A stretch of 64,000 bases of DNA. Origin: Flavobacteriaceae bacterium. GTDB lineage: Bacteria; Bacteroidota; Bacteroidia; Flavobacteriales; Flavobacteriaceae. Positions 8,784-17,764 of the stretch are shown here, piece after piece. The DNA lies in contig JAKMDI010000014.1 of assembly GCA_022428005.1 (NCBI GenBank), positions 100,550 through 164,549 of the forward strand, written 5' to 3'. The stretch's first letter is position 1; the number at the start of each line of letters is the position of its first letter. The notes beneath the pieces were generated by a model. It searched no databases and had not been told where the DNA came from. It was given only the letters and a program-made list of their open reading frames with translations. A program made the translations under genes and the position numbers.

Positions 8784-10250
8784 TCAAATGTTTAATGATT
8801 TGGGGAATTCATCTGGGACCAGATCCCAGAGGATGGGTAAAGCAAAGTAAACCATAAGGGCAATAATCACAATTGAAGTTAGGTTTAATAGAAAACCATT
8901 TTTGACCATGTCATTGATCTTTAAATAGCCTGAGCCAAATACAACTGCGTTGGGAGGGGTAGCCACTGGGAGCATAAAAGCACATGATGCAGCGGCAGCG
9001 GCCGCCACCATCAATACAAATGGATGTAAATCAAACTCTAAAGCAATGGGAGCAAGGATGGGCAACATCATGGCGATGGTCGCCATATTCGATGCGATCT
9101 CTGTTAAAAAATTAACCACGGTGATCAGCAGTACCAATAAAATGAAAAGGTTCATTGTCCCAAAAGCAGAAATTTGAGTCCCCACCCAAACGGACAACCC
9201 ACTGCTGTCAACAGCTTTTGCGAAAGACATCCCTGAACCCAATAGCAGCAATACTCCCCATGGCAAACGTTGGGTGTCCTCCCATTTCAGTATTTTTTCT
9301 TTTTTCCCTTTTACATTGATCAGGAACAAAAGGGTCGCAAAAAAAATGGAAATAATGGTGTCGTCAATTCTCGGAAAAATATTTTTCAGTAAAAAGTTCT
9401 TTGTGATCCAACAAAAGGCTGCTGCGAAAAAAACAAAACTGACGGCTTTTTGCTCAAATGTAATTTTCCCCAAGTCTTTTTTCAGCTTTAATATCTCGGC
9501 TCTCCCCCCCGGAAGTCGCTTTTGTTCAAGAGAAAAAGCTATCCTTGTAAGGTAATACCAAGAGAAAAAAAGTATCATTATTGAAAGTGGAAAACCAAAA
9601 ATAAACCACTCTAAAAAAGATATTTCATAATCATAAATTTGGGATATAGCCCCCGCCAATACCATATTGGTTGGGGTACCTATTAAAGTGGAGACACCTC
9701 CAATAGAAGCACTATAGCCTATTGAGAGCATCAATGCTTTAGCAAAGGTATTGGAGGCTGAGCCACTGAAGTCTGAGTTGTCTTGAATCTGCTTGATGAT
9801 CACGATTCCAATCGGTAACATCATGACCGAGGTGGCGGTATTTGAAATCCACATTGAGAGAAAAGCAGTAGCCACCATAAATCCCAAGATGATCATTTTT
9901 AAATCCGTTCCAATATAGGAAATGATATGGAGGGCAATTCGCTTGTGTAGATTCCATTTTTCTATGGCAATGGCGATGATGAACCCCCCCAAGGTTAGAA
10001 ACACCAGTTTGTGACCATATGCTGCTGTGGTGTCTGCCAATTCCATTCCTCCAGTGAGTGGAAATAAGATCATGGGGAGCAGTGCGGTAACTGCAATGGG
10101 AAGCGCCTCTGTAATCCACCATATAGCAATCCACAGTGAGGATGCTAAAACAGCCCTTGAGGCATCGTTTAAACCTGGAGGGTTAAAGAATAAAAGGGTC
10201 AAGAAAAACATCACAGGACCCAAATAAATACCGATCTGTTTAGTCGACAT
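8784..10250 (-). CDS. DASS (SLC13) family sodium-coupled anion symporter
   Basis: A 488-residue membrane protein with about 11-12 helices. It carries the family segment ITEALPIAVTALLP and the first substrate/sodium loop WISNTATSVMMLP (SNT motif); the second repeat reads LTEIASNMATIAMMLP, with SNM in place of SNT. The C-terminal part PVATPPNAVVFGSG is also typical. DASS proteins import dicarboxylates, citrate or sulfate with sodium. The gene is first in a two-gene unit with the enolase-superfamily dehydratase, so the cargo may be that enzyme's acidic substrate. Sodium coupling fits a marine host. Substrate is inference; family is clear. Confidence 0.88.
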   Translation of the reverse strand: MSTKQIGIYLGPVMFFLTLLFFNPPGLNDASRAVLASSLWIAIWWITEALPIAVTALLPMILFPLTGGMELADTTAAYGHKLVFLTLGGFIIAIAIEKWNLHKRIALHIISYIGTDLKMIILGFMVATAFLSMWISNTATSVMMLPIGIVIIKQIQDNSDFSGSASNTFAKALMLSIGYSASIGGVSTLIGTPTNMVLAGAISQIYDYEISFLEWFIFGFPLSIMILFFSWYYLTRIAFSLEQKRLPGGRAEILKLKKDLGKITFEQKAVSFVFFAAAFCWITKNFLLKNIFPRIDDTIISIFFATLLFLINVKGKKEKILKWEDTQRLPWGVLLLLGSGMSFAKAVDSSGLSVWVGTQISAFGTMNLFILLVLLITVVNFLTEIASNMATIAMMLPILAPIALEFDLHPFVLMVAAAAAASCAFMLPVATPPNAVVFGSGYLKINDMVKNGFLLNLTSIVIIALMVYFALPILWDLVPDEFPKSLNI

Positions 10251-10340
10251 ACTCCTTTATATTTTTAATAAAAATAGGCATCAGCCATCAATTTTTTCAA
10301 ATGAACAAAAAATAATTAAGAATAAATTAATTCGACTTAT

Positions 10341-10359
10341 CATTAGATATCAACTAATG
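10341..10359. repeat. Small dyad CATTAG-N7-CTAATG between DASS and trxB
   Basis: A 6-bp inverted repeat with a 7-base AT-rich spacer lies in the 147-bp divergent region, about 40 bp before the trxB start and 90 bp before the symporter start. It could be a regulator site for either gene, but short AT-rich dyads arise by chance in such a low-GC region. The rest of the gap shows no convincing promoter. Confidence 0.25.
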
Positions 10360-10397
10360 TTTTATTTCCACTAATTTGGATTTATTTTTGTTGCGTT

Positions 10398-11330
10398 ATG
10401 GAGAAAGTTAAAACATTAATTATAGGCAGTGGTCCAGCGGGATACACTGCTGCTATTTACGCCGCAAGAGCCGACTTAAAACCCTTATTGTACACCGGAA
10501 TGGAACCTGGCGGACAATTGACCACCACTACCGAAGTAGACAATTTCCCGGGTTATCCCGACGGTGTTGATGGCCCTACAATGATGGTAGAACTTCAAAA
10601 ACAAGCGGAACGTTTTGGGACAGAAGTGCGTATAGGTCATATAAATAAGGTTGAGTTTTCCGCGATATTGGGCGGTTCTCACAAAGCGTCTGTTGAAGAT
10701 GGAACAGAGATTTTGGCGGATACCGTCATTATCAGCACCGGAGCAACTGCCAAATACTTAGGAATCCCCAGCGAGCAAAAATTGAGAGGTGGTGGTGTCT
10801 CTGCCTGTGCAGTCTGTGACGGGTTTTTTTATAAAGGACAAGACGTTGCCATTGTCGGAGGAGGAGATACCGCAGCCGAAGAGGCCACTTATCTCGCCAA
10901 CATTTGTTCTAAAGTGACCATGTTGGTCAGAAAAGACCAGATGCGTGCCTCCAAAGCAATGCAACATCGCGTAACCAACACTCCCAACATCGATCTAAAA
11001 TACAATCATGAAATAGATGAGGTCTTAGGAGATCAAGTAGTTGAGGGACTTAGAATTTTCAATAATGTAACGGGTGAAAAAGAGGAAATCAAAATAACAG
11101 GTCTGTTCATTGCTATCGGTCACAAGCCCAATACTGAAATTTTTAGAGGTCAATTGGACATGGATGAAGATGGGTATTTGATCACCCACGGGAAATCTAC
11201 GAAAACAAATATCCCCGGGGTATTTGCCTCTGGAGATGTTCAAGATAAGGAGTACCGGCAGGCAGTGACTGCTGCGGGTACTGGCTGTATGGCAGCGCTG
11301 GACGCCGAAAGATACATGCAGGCCCTTTAA
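10398..11330 (+). CDS. trxB: Thioredoxin-disulfide reductase
   Basis: A 310-residue flavoprotein of standard TrxB length. It shows the FAD-binding IGSGPAGYTAAIYAAR, the redox-active CAVCDG (CxxC), the NADPH-binding GGGDTAAEEA and the C-terminal FAD motif GVFASGDVQDKEYRQA. It uses NADPH to reduce thioredoxin in the cytoplasm. It stands alone: divergent from the symporter upstream and convergent with the zinc-ribbon gene 8 bp downstream. All catalytic residues are in place. Confidence 0.97.
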   Translation: MEKVKTLIIGSGPAGYTAAIYAARADLKPLLYTGMEPGGQLTTTTEVDNFPGYPDGVDGPTMMVELQKQAERFGTEVRIGHINKVEFSAILGGSHKASVEDGTEILADTVIISTGATAKYLGIPSEQKLRGGGVSACAVCDGFFYKGQDVAIVGGGDTAAEEATYLANICSKVTMLVRKDQMRASKAMQHRVTNTPNIDLKYNHEIDEVLGDQVVEGLRIFNNVTGEKEEIKITGLFIAIGHKPNTEIFRGQLDMDEDGYLITHGKSTKTNIPGVFASGDVQDKEYRQAVTAAGTGCMAALDAERYMQAL

Positions 11331-11338
11331 TTCGGAAA

Positions 11339-11527
11339 TTAAAAGTCCTCCTCGGAGTTCCTGGCCTCAAAATGTATCAATTCTTGATGCTCAAATCCAT
11401 ACACCACATTGATGGGGCGACAGCATATTTCACAATCCTCAACATATTCCGTTTTTCCCAAAGAAGGATCCAACAGCATTGAAATTTCTTCCCAACAATA
11501 GGGACACTGAAAAAAATGCTCGAACAT
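11339..11527 (-). CDS. Small CPxCG-type cysteine-rich zinc-ribbon protein
   Basis: A 62-residue protein starting MFEHFFQCPYCWEE. Two CxxC pairs (CPYC and CEICC) suggest a small zinc ribbon of the kind annotated as CPxCG-motif protein in proteobacteria and Bacteroidota; no precise function is known. The chosen ATG at 11527 shares its first base with the TAA of the ABC-F gene (TAATG), implying translational coupling; an upstream start at 11572 would lie inside the ABC-F gene and is unlikely. The acidic tail ends in EARNSEEDF. It converges on trxB with an 8 bp gap. Confidence 0.75.
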   Translation of the reverse strand: MFEHFFQCPYCWEEISMLLDPSLGKTEYVEDCEICCRPINVVYGFEHQELIHFEARNSEEDF

Positions 11528-13437
11528 TATTGTAGTTTTAAATTTTCCAAATCGGCTACTATTTTTTCCCACTCCTGCATGTAAAGACTAAGCCTTTTTT
11601 TCTTTTCTTGATATTGATCAAAAAAGTTGGGTGTACTGATGGTCGCATCGTAATTGAGTTCTAATTCAAGATCAATCGATTTTATCTCTTGCTCCAGTGT
11701 TGCGATCTGATCTTCAATTTTTGAAAGTTTATTCTTTAACCCTTTCGATTTTTTGTGCAGCGCATAATCCTGTCCCTTAGGGCTGACTGCTTTATGGCTA
11801 CGCTGTTTTTTTTCGAGTACTTTGAGAGAATCCATTTTCTTATTTTCCAAATAAGTGTCTACATCGTCCAGAAACAACTTGATTTCGCCCTCTTTAAACT
11901 CCAGCACCTGTTGGCAGAGGCCTGTGAGAAAATCCCTGTCGTGTGAAACCAGAATAAGGGTACCTTGGAATTCAGACAGTGCCTGTTTCAATATTTTTTT
12001 GGATTGGATATCCAAGTGGTTGGTGGGTTCGTCCATTACTAAAACATTAAAAGGTTGCAGCAGCAGTTTACAAAGGGCCAGTCGATTGCGTTCCCCTCCC
12101 GAGAGGACACTGACCTTTTTATCTACAGCATCACCTCTAAAAAGAAATGCTCCGAGCATGTCTCTTACTTTAGTTCTGTTCTCGGCAGTAGCTGCGTCTT
12201 GGGCAACCTCCAACACCGTCTTTGTAGCAGCCAATGTTTCCGATTGATTCTGTGCAAAATATCCAATTTTAACGTTGTGACCCAAACGGATATTTCCATC
12301 TCCTTTGATCTCGGAGACCAATAGTTTTGCTAAAGTCGACTTCCCTTGACCATTTTGGCCTACAAAAGCTAACTTTACGCCTCTTTCTATAAACAGGTCA
12401 ACATCGTTAAGCACTTTCTTGGTGCCATAACTTTTGGCCAAACCTTCGGTTTCAAAAATCATTTTACCCGGTTGAACAGCCACAGGAAAACTGACTTTCA
12501 TAGTCTCGGTTTCCTCATCGTCAATTGTAATTCGCTCCACTTTATCGAGCTTTTTTATCAGGGATTGCGCCATACTCGCTTTCGATGCTTTTGCCCTAAA
12601 ACGTTCAATCAGTCGTTCTGTATTTTGGATTTGCTTTTCTTGATTTTTCTGAGCGGCAAATTGCTGTACACGTATTTCATTGCGCAAATTCATAAATTGG
12701 GTGTAGGGCTTTTTTAAGTCAAAATGTCTCTTGTTGACAATTTCTATGGTCCGGTTGGTGACCTGGTCTAAAAACATAATGTCGTGGGAAACCAGTACCA
12801 CAGACCCTTTGTATTTCATCAGAAACTGCTCCAACCATTCAATGGAATCTATGTCTAAATGATTCGTTGGTTCATCCAATAACAAAAGGTCATGCGATTT
12901 AAGGAGTATTTTTGCCAATTCGATACGCATCCGCCAACCTCCAGAAAAGGTATCGGTTAGCTGATCAAAATCTTGGGTTGTAAAACCCAGCCCCGCTAAT
13001 ATTTTTTCCGATTGAGATTTGTATTGGTACCCTCCCAAAGTTTCAAAAGCACTTCCAAGATCGCTCAGCTCCTGAATAAGATTTTGATAAGCATCACTCT
13101 CGTAATCGGTTCTGGTGTTGAGTTGTTCCCCGATCTCATCTTGAAGCGATTGATTTTTTAATATTTCTGGAAAAGCCTGAAAAGTTTCCTCTAATACGGT
13201 CCGGTGATTGTCTACTTCCAGCTCTTGGGGTAAATACCCCAAGCTAATGTCTTTCTCCAAGGACATAATTCCTTCAGTAGGACTATTCTCCCCAGCCAAA
13301 AGTTTGAGTAAAGTGCTTTTTCCTGCACCATTTTTTCCGATAAGACCAATGCGGTCTCCTCTACCAATTCTGAAAGACAGGTCTTGAAAAAGGACCTCAC
13401 CACCAAAAGAAACTCCTAAGTTATGAATGTCGAGCAT
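11527..13437 (-). CDS. ABC-F family ATPase (Uup/YheS-like)
   Basis: A 636-residue protein with two ATP-binding cassettes and no membrane segments. The first cassette has GLIGKNGAGKST, FSGGWRMR and LLLDEPTNHLD; the second has FVGQNGQGKST, LSGGERNR and LVMDEPTNHLD. The linker between them contains the conserved charged helix (around RLIERFRAKASKASMAQSL), and the last roughly 80 residues are a Lys/Glu-rich coiled coil. ABC-F proteins act on ribosomes, either in translation control or antibiotic protection. Which subfamily applies cannot be settled by eye; the C-terminal coiled coil favours Uup/YheS-like over EttA. It is coupled to the downstream zinc-ribbon gene. Confidence 0.92.
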   Translation of the reverse strand: MLDIHNLGVSFGGEVLFQDLSFRIGRGDRIGLIGKNGAGKSTLLKLLAGENSPTEGIMSLEKDISLGYLPQELEVDNHRTVLEETFQAFPEILKNQSLQDEIGEQLNTRTDYESDAYQNLIQELSDLGSAFETLGGYQYKSQSEKILAGLGFTTQDFDQLTDTFSGGWRMRIELAKILLKSHDLLLLDEPTNHLDIDSIEWLEQFLMKYKGSVVLVSHDIMFLDQVTNRTIEIVNKRHFDLKKPYTQFMNLRNEIRVQQFAAQKNQEKQIQNTERLIERFRAKASKASMAQSLIKKLDKVERITIDDEETETMKVSFPVAVQPGKMIFETEGLAKSYGTKKVLNDVDLFIERGVKLAFVGQNGQGKSTLAKLLVSEIKGDGNIRLGHNVKIGYFAQNQSETLAATKTVLEVAQDAATAENRTKVRDMLGAFLFRGDAVDKKVSVLSGGERNRLALCKLLLQPFNVLVMDEPTNHLDIQSKKILKQALSEFQGTLILVSHDRDFLTGLCQQVLEFKEGEIKLFLDDVDTYLENKKMDSLKVLEKKQRSHKAVSPKGQDYALHKKSKGLKNKLSKIEDQIATLEQEIKSIDLELELNYDATISTPNFFDQYQEKKKRLSLYMQEWEKIVADLENLKLQ

Positions 13438-13448
13438 GAATCATTTAT

Positions 13449-14507
13449 TCAATTGCGAAAATACTTATTTTCAAAACGATTTATATTGACCGAGGCGGGG
13501 AGTTTTTTGTTGTTTTCTATGAATTCAAAAAGCCACTGGGACAAAAGTGGGGACATCAATACTCCACGGGTACCGACACCATTAAAGATGAACATATTTT
13601 TATGTTTTGGGTGTACGCCCAATAAAGGTCTTCTGTCCTGAACGGTAGCCCTGATCTCAGCCCTTTGTTCAAGGATTGTGTAGGGGAGTTTTAAAAATTG
13701 ATTCAGTTTTGAAATCAGCCATTCCCTCCCATTTATGGAGGTTTTGGTAGATTTGTCTGTCCTATCAAATGTTGCACCCACCCAGTATTTATAATTTCCC
13801 ATGGGAGATAAAAAAATAGGGCCTTTATATATGACTTGTTCACTGAGGGCCTCGCACTCAATAATCAGCATTTCTCCTTTTGATCCTATCAGGGGTAAAT
13901 AATTGAAGTAGGGGTTAACCACACTGCTGTAACCCTGACAAAAAACTACTTTTTTGGCTTTGATGTCTTTGTAGGTAATTGATCCGTCTTCAACCCCTAA
14001 ATCCTGATGATTTATTTTTTCTGATACTATTCTATCCAGAATTATTTTGGTTCGGTAGTCGGTCAAGAGCCGCTGAGTGTCAACTCTTGCACTTTGTTTG
14101 ACAGCCCCAAAGCCATAGGGTGCGTTAATTTCCAATTGTCTATTATTGGAAATCCATTCTTTATTTAAAAACTTTTCGAGGGCAGCACTGGAGGCTGCAA
14201 TTCCCCATTCGTTTTGTTCTTGAGTGCTATTAAAAATCCTATGTATGGGAAGTCGATATAGAATTTTAGTCCCAAGAAGTACTTCTAAATTGTTGTATAC
14301 TGGTAACGCACAATTCAAAAATATTTCGGCATTCCAAACAGCATTGAATCGTTTGAGAACGGTGGGGTTAACTATTCCAGCTGCAATATGAGAGGCACTC
14401 TGCTCCTCTGGAGCAATTACGACAAAGTCTATATTGTTTTTTCGTAATTGCTCCGCATAATTGAGTCCAACAATTCCTAAACCTACAATGAGCGTATCTA
14501 CATTCAT
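13449..14507 (-). CDS. FAD-dependent amino-acid-oxidase-like oxidoreductase (DAO family)
   Basis: A 352-residue flavoprotein. The N-terminal Rossmann motif VGLGIVGLNYAEQLRK binds FAD, AAGIVNPTVLKRF follows the DAO pattern, and the C-terminal FNGVGTRGVLMSP closes the FAD site. The family includes glycine/D-amino-acid oxidases and the FAD domain of MnmC, which acts on tRNA wobble uridine. No MnmC methyltransferase domain is fused here. The gene starts 10 bp after the gldN terminator, so it is probably transcribed apart from the gliding operon and perhaps with the ABC-F gene 11 bp downstream. Substrate unknown. Confidence 0.8.
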   Translation of the reverse strand: MNVDTLIVGLGIVGLNYAEQLRKNNIDFVVIAPEEQSASHIAAGIVNPTVLKRFNAVWNAEIFLNCALPVYNNLEVLLGTKILYRLPIHRIFNSTQEQNEWGIAASSAALEKFLNKEWISNNRQLEINAPYGFGAVKQSARVDTQRLLTDYRTKIILDRIVSEKINHQDLGVEDGSITYKDIKAKKVVFCQGYSSVVNPYFNYLPLIGSKGEMLIIECEALSEQVIYKGPIFLSPMGNYKYWVGATFDRTDKSTKTSINGREWLISKLNQFLKLPYTILEQRAEIRATVQDRRPLLGVHPKHKNMFIFNGVGTRGVLMSPLLSQWLFEFIENNKKLPASVNINRFENKYFRN

Positions 14508-14509
14508 AA

Positions 14510-14545
14510 AACAAAAAAAGCGTTATCCTCCGATAACGCTTTGAT
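14510..14545 (-). terminator. Rho-independent terminator after gldN
   Basis: An 11-bp perfect stem (14517-14527 with 14532-14542, core GCGTTATC/GATAACGC) and a 4-base loop. Read on the minus strand it is followed by a run of T residues. It ends the gldKLMN transcript just before the start codon of the oxidoreductase gene at 14507. Confidence 0.9.
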
Positions 14546-14561
14546 TTACTGGGAAATATTT

Positions 14562-15464
14562 TTAATTATTCCACATATCTTGTTCATAGTCTCGAATTAC
14601 TGATTTGATCCGCTCGGATTCCAAAAGCATCCTCAGTGCATCTTCATAAATATAATCTTTCACTTCACGATCCTCATATACATTTTCTTCTTTGTAAATT
14701 ATAGAAGAGAATCTACGGGAATTTAACATGTGGTCATAAGTAATCGGCTGTGAAGAGTTACGGGTATTAAATACCTTGTTGGAGTTTAGAGAAGTTCGGG
14801 CGTCGGGAAACCATACCCAAAACAGCTCTACGAGGTCTTCTTCTTCACCTGGTAATTTTTTGATAGCTACATCAGGCGCCACTGGACAAATCGCCAGCAA
14901 ACGGTATTTGAGTTCCCCCAATCTTTTGTCGAAATACCAAGTCCCTTTTATTTTGTATTGTCTTATCTCAGCAGCAGTAATCCTTCTGCGTTCAATGAAT
15001 TGAGGGTCGACAAATCCATCTGCATTGAATTGCTCGTAACCCGCATCGGTTGTATCGACAGCCACCAACCTCTCTTGTATTTCCTCATAAGTAAGTTTCT
15101 CCCTAAAATAGGCGGATTTATAAACTTCTTTTATGTTGTTGCTACCCAGATTTTTTTTGAGAACGTCGAAAAGAGATCTTCTCTCTGGTCCCAAATTTAG
15201 GGTATCGGTTGGATAATAATAAGGGAAGTTAACGCGTTCGTCTAAGTCGATGATTTCCCAAACTGTTTTGGACCACAACAAATCTCTATCGTCTACATAA
15301 CCGTATGCCAATGGTTTTTCATCATTTGATTCCAGCTGTTGATCATTTAATACTCCTATATCTTGAGGAACCCTTGCGTTGAGCAAGTTGGCTTGGGCAG
15401 ATAGGGAATGGACTCCCCCGACCAACAGGATTAAAAATGTAAAAAGATTAAAAACTCGGTTCAT
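14562..15464 (-). CDS. gldN: Gliding motility protein GldN (type IX secretion)
   Basis: A 300-residue exported protein with a signal peptide ending at LSAQA. It has the GldN features YGYVDDRDLLWSKTVWEIIDLDERVNFPYYYP and a C-terminal region with EEDLVELFWVWFPDARTSL. GldN forms periplasmic rings with the lipoprotein GldK under the outer membrane and is needed for type IX secretion and gliding. It is the last gene of gldKLMN, 12 bp after gldM, and is followed by a strong terminator. Length fits the family. Confidence 0.96.
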   Translation of the reverse strand: MNRVFNLFTFLILLVGGVHSLSAQANLLNARVPQDIGVLNDQQLESNDEKPLAYGYVDDRDLLWSKTVWEIIDLDERVNFPYYYPTDTLNLGPERRSLFDVLKKNLGSNNIKEVYKSAYFREKLTYEEIQERLVAVDTTDAGYEQFNADGFVDPQFIERRRITAAEIRQYKIKGTWYFDKRLGELKYRLLAICPVAPDVAIKKLPGEEEDLVELFWVWFPDARTSLNSNKVFNTRNSSQPITYDHMLNSRRFSSIIYKEENVYEDREVKDYIYEDALRMLLESERIKSVIRDYEQDMWNN

Positions 15465-15476
15465 GATGCTATGGTA

Positions 15477-17066
15477 TTAATTAACCAACTGACAAATTAC
15501 AGGCGATATCCTCTTGAATTTATACGATGGATTTTTGGGGTTGACCACTTTAATATCGAACACCTGGACAGATTGTCCCGCTTTGGCTCTCCTCAGGGCG
15601 CTTTTGGCTCTTGAGTCTAAACGGTCTCCGTTCACGCTGATGGTCGGTTGACCAGGAACTTTAAATTTAAAACTTACCGTTTTAAGTGTAATATCAAAGT
15701 CGAAGTCCTCCAGCACTGCTCCTATGGTTGAAATTTCCAAAGAGGATTTTGGGAGGGTAAAAGAACCTGATTGTTTTCTTACGGTACCTTGTGGAGCAGG
15801 AATATCTTTAATCCTAAAATTGGTTACGGTCGATACTTTTTTACCATCGGGGAGGGTTCCACTGGCAGAAATATTTACTTCTCTTCCTTTTCCAGGGATC
15901 ATGTTGTATTTACTTCCTCTAACTTTTCTTAAACCTGGAGCAGAGGCCGCCACTTTGTTGTCAGGGATTCCTGGGATAGATATGGTCATTGGATTTTCAA
16001 CACCTCTGTACACCACATTCATTTTGTCAGCAGAAATAACGGCTGAATTTGGCTTTGAAATTACAGCAAAAGATTGATTAACTGGGATTTTTGACTCTAC
16101 GCCGTCGTTCAGGAATACTAAGTCACCAGTGATTTCGTGATCTCCTGGACTCCCTGCACCGACTTTTAACTTAATTCCTCCAGCTATAAGATCATAGTCA
16201 TTATCACTTAGTGGTCTTCCGTCCAAGCTCAATTCTACTCGGTTAGGATTTTGGGCTCCACCTTTTCTTCCTAAAACGATACTCCCGTCAAAAGTTTCTC
16301 CCTGGTAATAGGCCCCTTTTTCTGTTTTTAATAAACTGATGTAATTGGACTCGTTTACGTTCGATGACATCTTCAACTCTTTACCCATCAGGGTGGCAAA
16401 TACATCGTGTTCTGTTTGCCGAATATCATTTTGCATGATCGCAAATTTTGCAAGAGAGGATATCAATGGAAAGCCTTGGAAGTTGTTATTGAACCATGGC
16501 TCGTCCATTCCGTCTCTATTGACAATATTATCATTTTCATCCCCAGTAAAAAACCTGGCTTCAACCATTTCAATGTACTCAGGATATTGACTACCAAAAA
16601 CTTGTATAACCCTCATTTTGTAGTTTTTGATCATGTCCAGGAAGTTGGTGTAATTGTCAGCAGCGTCTGCTGATCCTTCCTTAAAGAAAATCACATCGAG
16701 GGCTTCTCCTTTGTCCATTTGGGCATATTCTTTTAACTCAGGATCCTTTTCTCTTTGCTTTTCTGTAATTTGACTCATTATCTCAGCAATCCTGTTGTAG
16801 AAGGCATCGGATTCCTTTTTGATTTCTTCAGCAGTTCTAAGGTGGCCTACCCATTTGCCTCCTTTTTCTTCTGCGTTAACCTTTATATTTTCAAATATAT
16901 TATCGTTACTTTCATCTACCCTTGTGTTGGCTTCACTGATTTTTACGTACATCTGACCAAATCCATCTAAAACTTCCTTACTTACATTCAAAGCAAGCAT
17001 GGTGATGAATACCAAATACATCAAACTGATCAGTTTCTGCCTGGGTGTTTCTTTAGCTCCAGCCAT
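15477..17066 (-). CDS. gldM: Gliding motility / type IX secretion motor protein GldM
   Basis: A 529-residue protein with one N-terminal membrane helix (LISLMYLVFITMLALNVS, about residues 12-30) and a long periplasmic region of repeated beta domains. The N-terminus MAGAKETPRQK is family-typical. GldM spans the periplasm and, with GldL, forms the proton-driven rotary motor that powers type IX secretion and gliding. The gene lies 9 bp after gldL and 12 bp before gldN. Full length, no anomalies seen. Confidence 0.97.
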   Translation of the reverse strand: MAGAKETPRQKLISLMYLVFITMLALNVSKEVLDGFGQMYVKISEANTRVDESNDNIFENIKVNAEEKGGKWVGHLRTAEEIKKESDAFYNRIAEIMSQITEKQREKDPELKEYAQMDKGEALDVIFFKEGSADAADNYTNFLDMIKNYKMRVIQVFGSQYPEYIEMVEARFFTGDENDNIVNRDGMDEPWFNNNFQGFPLISSLAKFAIMQNDIRQTEHDVFATLMGKELKMSSNVNESNYISLLKTEKGAYYQGETFDGSIVLGRKGGAQNPNRVELSLDGRPLSDNDYDLIAGGIKLKVGAGSPGDHEITGDLVFLNDGVESKIPVNQSFAVISKPNSAVISADKMNVVYRGVENPMTISIPGIPDNKVAASAPGLRKVRGSKYNMIPGKGREVNISASGTLPDGKKVSTVTNFRIKDIPAPQGTVRKQSGSFTLPKSSLEISTIGAVLEDFDFDITLKTVSFKFKVPGQPTISVNGDRLDSRAKSALRRAKAGQSVQVFDIKVVNPKNPSYKFKRISPVICQLVN

Positions 17067-17075
17067 TTTGTCTTT

Positions 17076-17720
17076 TTAGTTTTTGTTCATTGCACTCAGC
17101 ATACCATTGTATACTTGATTCAAAGCAGCTAAATTGGAGGACAACGCTTCCATTTGTAATTTTAGTTTTTCAGCATTTTCAGCCACATTTTCGTTGAATG
17201 CAGCATTGTTACCTGCAGCGTTGACTTGCTCTGCATAAACTTGATTCAGTTGCTGAAGTTTTTGAGAAGCATCTGTCAACTGCTCAGCGTAATTGGCTGA
17301 AGATGAGGCAGCATCTGCGGCGGGGGTTAACGCTTGTGCAGAGGACTCAAGGTTCTTTATACTTTTTGTTAAGTTGTTCATCAGCGCTACGTCTAATTTT
17401 GCTTCTTTAAGCATTTCATCAATTTTTGAAGAAAGGCCTTGTTCTCCAGCAGCGCCAGCACTTTTAGGGCTACCGTTCAATTTTTTTACAAAGTCATCGT
17501 GCTCTTCTTTAATTTCCCCTGTATTCAAAGCTGATACAGTAAAAATAAGGGCTTCAGTTCCCAATCCCAATCCAAGTACCAAACCACCTGTGATGGGGCC
17601 AATTTCTAAGTGAAGGATTTTAAAAAGGGCTCCGATGATTACTACAGCACCTCCCAAGCCAAATAGCATGTGCATGGCCACTTTACTTCTCAGTCTTTTT
17701 TTCAATGATTTATCGTCCAT
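17076..17720 (-). CDS. gldL: Gliding motility / type IX secretion motor protein GldL
   Basis: A 214-residue inner-membrane protein. Two close membrane helices fall at about residues 14-32 and 38-60 (MHMLFGLGGAVVIIGALFKI and ITGGLVLGLGLGTEALIF); a conserved Glu sits in the second (GTEALI), the expected site for proton coupling. The rest is a cytoplasmic Ala/Gln-rich coiled coil. GldL forms the pentameric ring around the GldM dimer. Operon position is between gldK (44 bp) and gldM (9 bp). Confidence 0.96.
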   Translation of the reverse strand: MDDKSLKKRLRSKVAMHMLFGLGGAVVIIGALFKILHLEIGPITGGLVLGLGLGTEALIFTVSALNTGEIKEEHDDFVKKLNGSPKSAGAAGEQGLSSKIDEMLKEAKLDVALMNNLTKSIKNLESSAQALTPAADAASSSANYAEQLTDASQKLQQLNQVYAEQVNAAGNNAAFNENVAENAEKLKLQMEALSSNLAALNQVYNGMLSAMNKN

Positions 17721-17764
17721 TTTAATTTTAATTTAAAGTTTATGTTGTTTTCAAAAATATGAAT

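Noticed and set aside
10383..10390. TATTTTTG as a -7 element for trxB
   Set aside because: It matches TAnnTTTG but lies only 8 bp from the ATG, would leave almost no leader and has no TTG at -33; AT-rich DNA gives such matches by chance.
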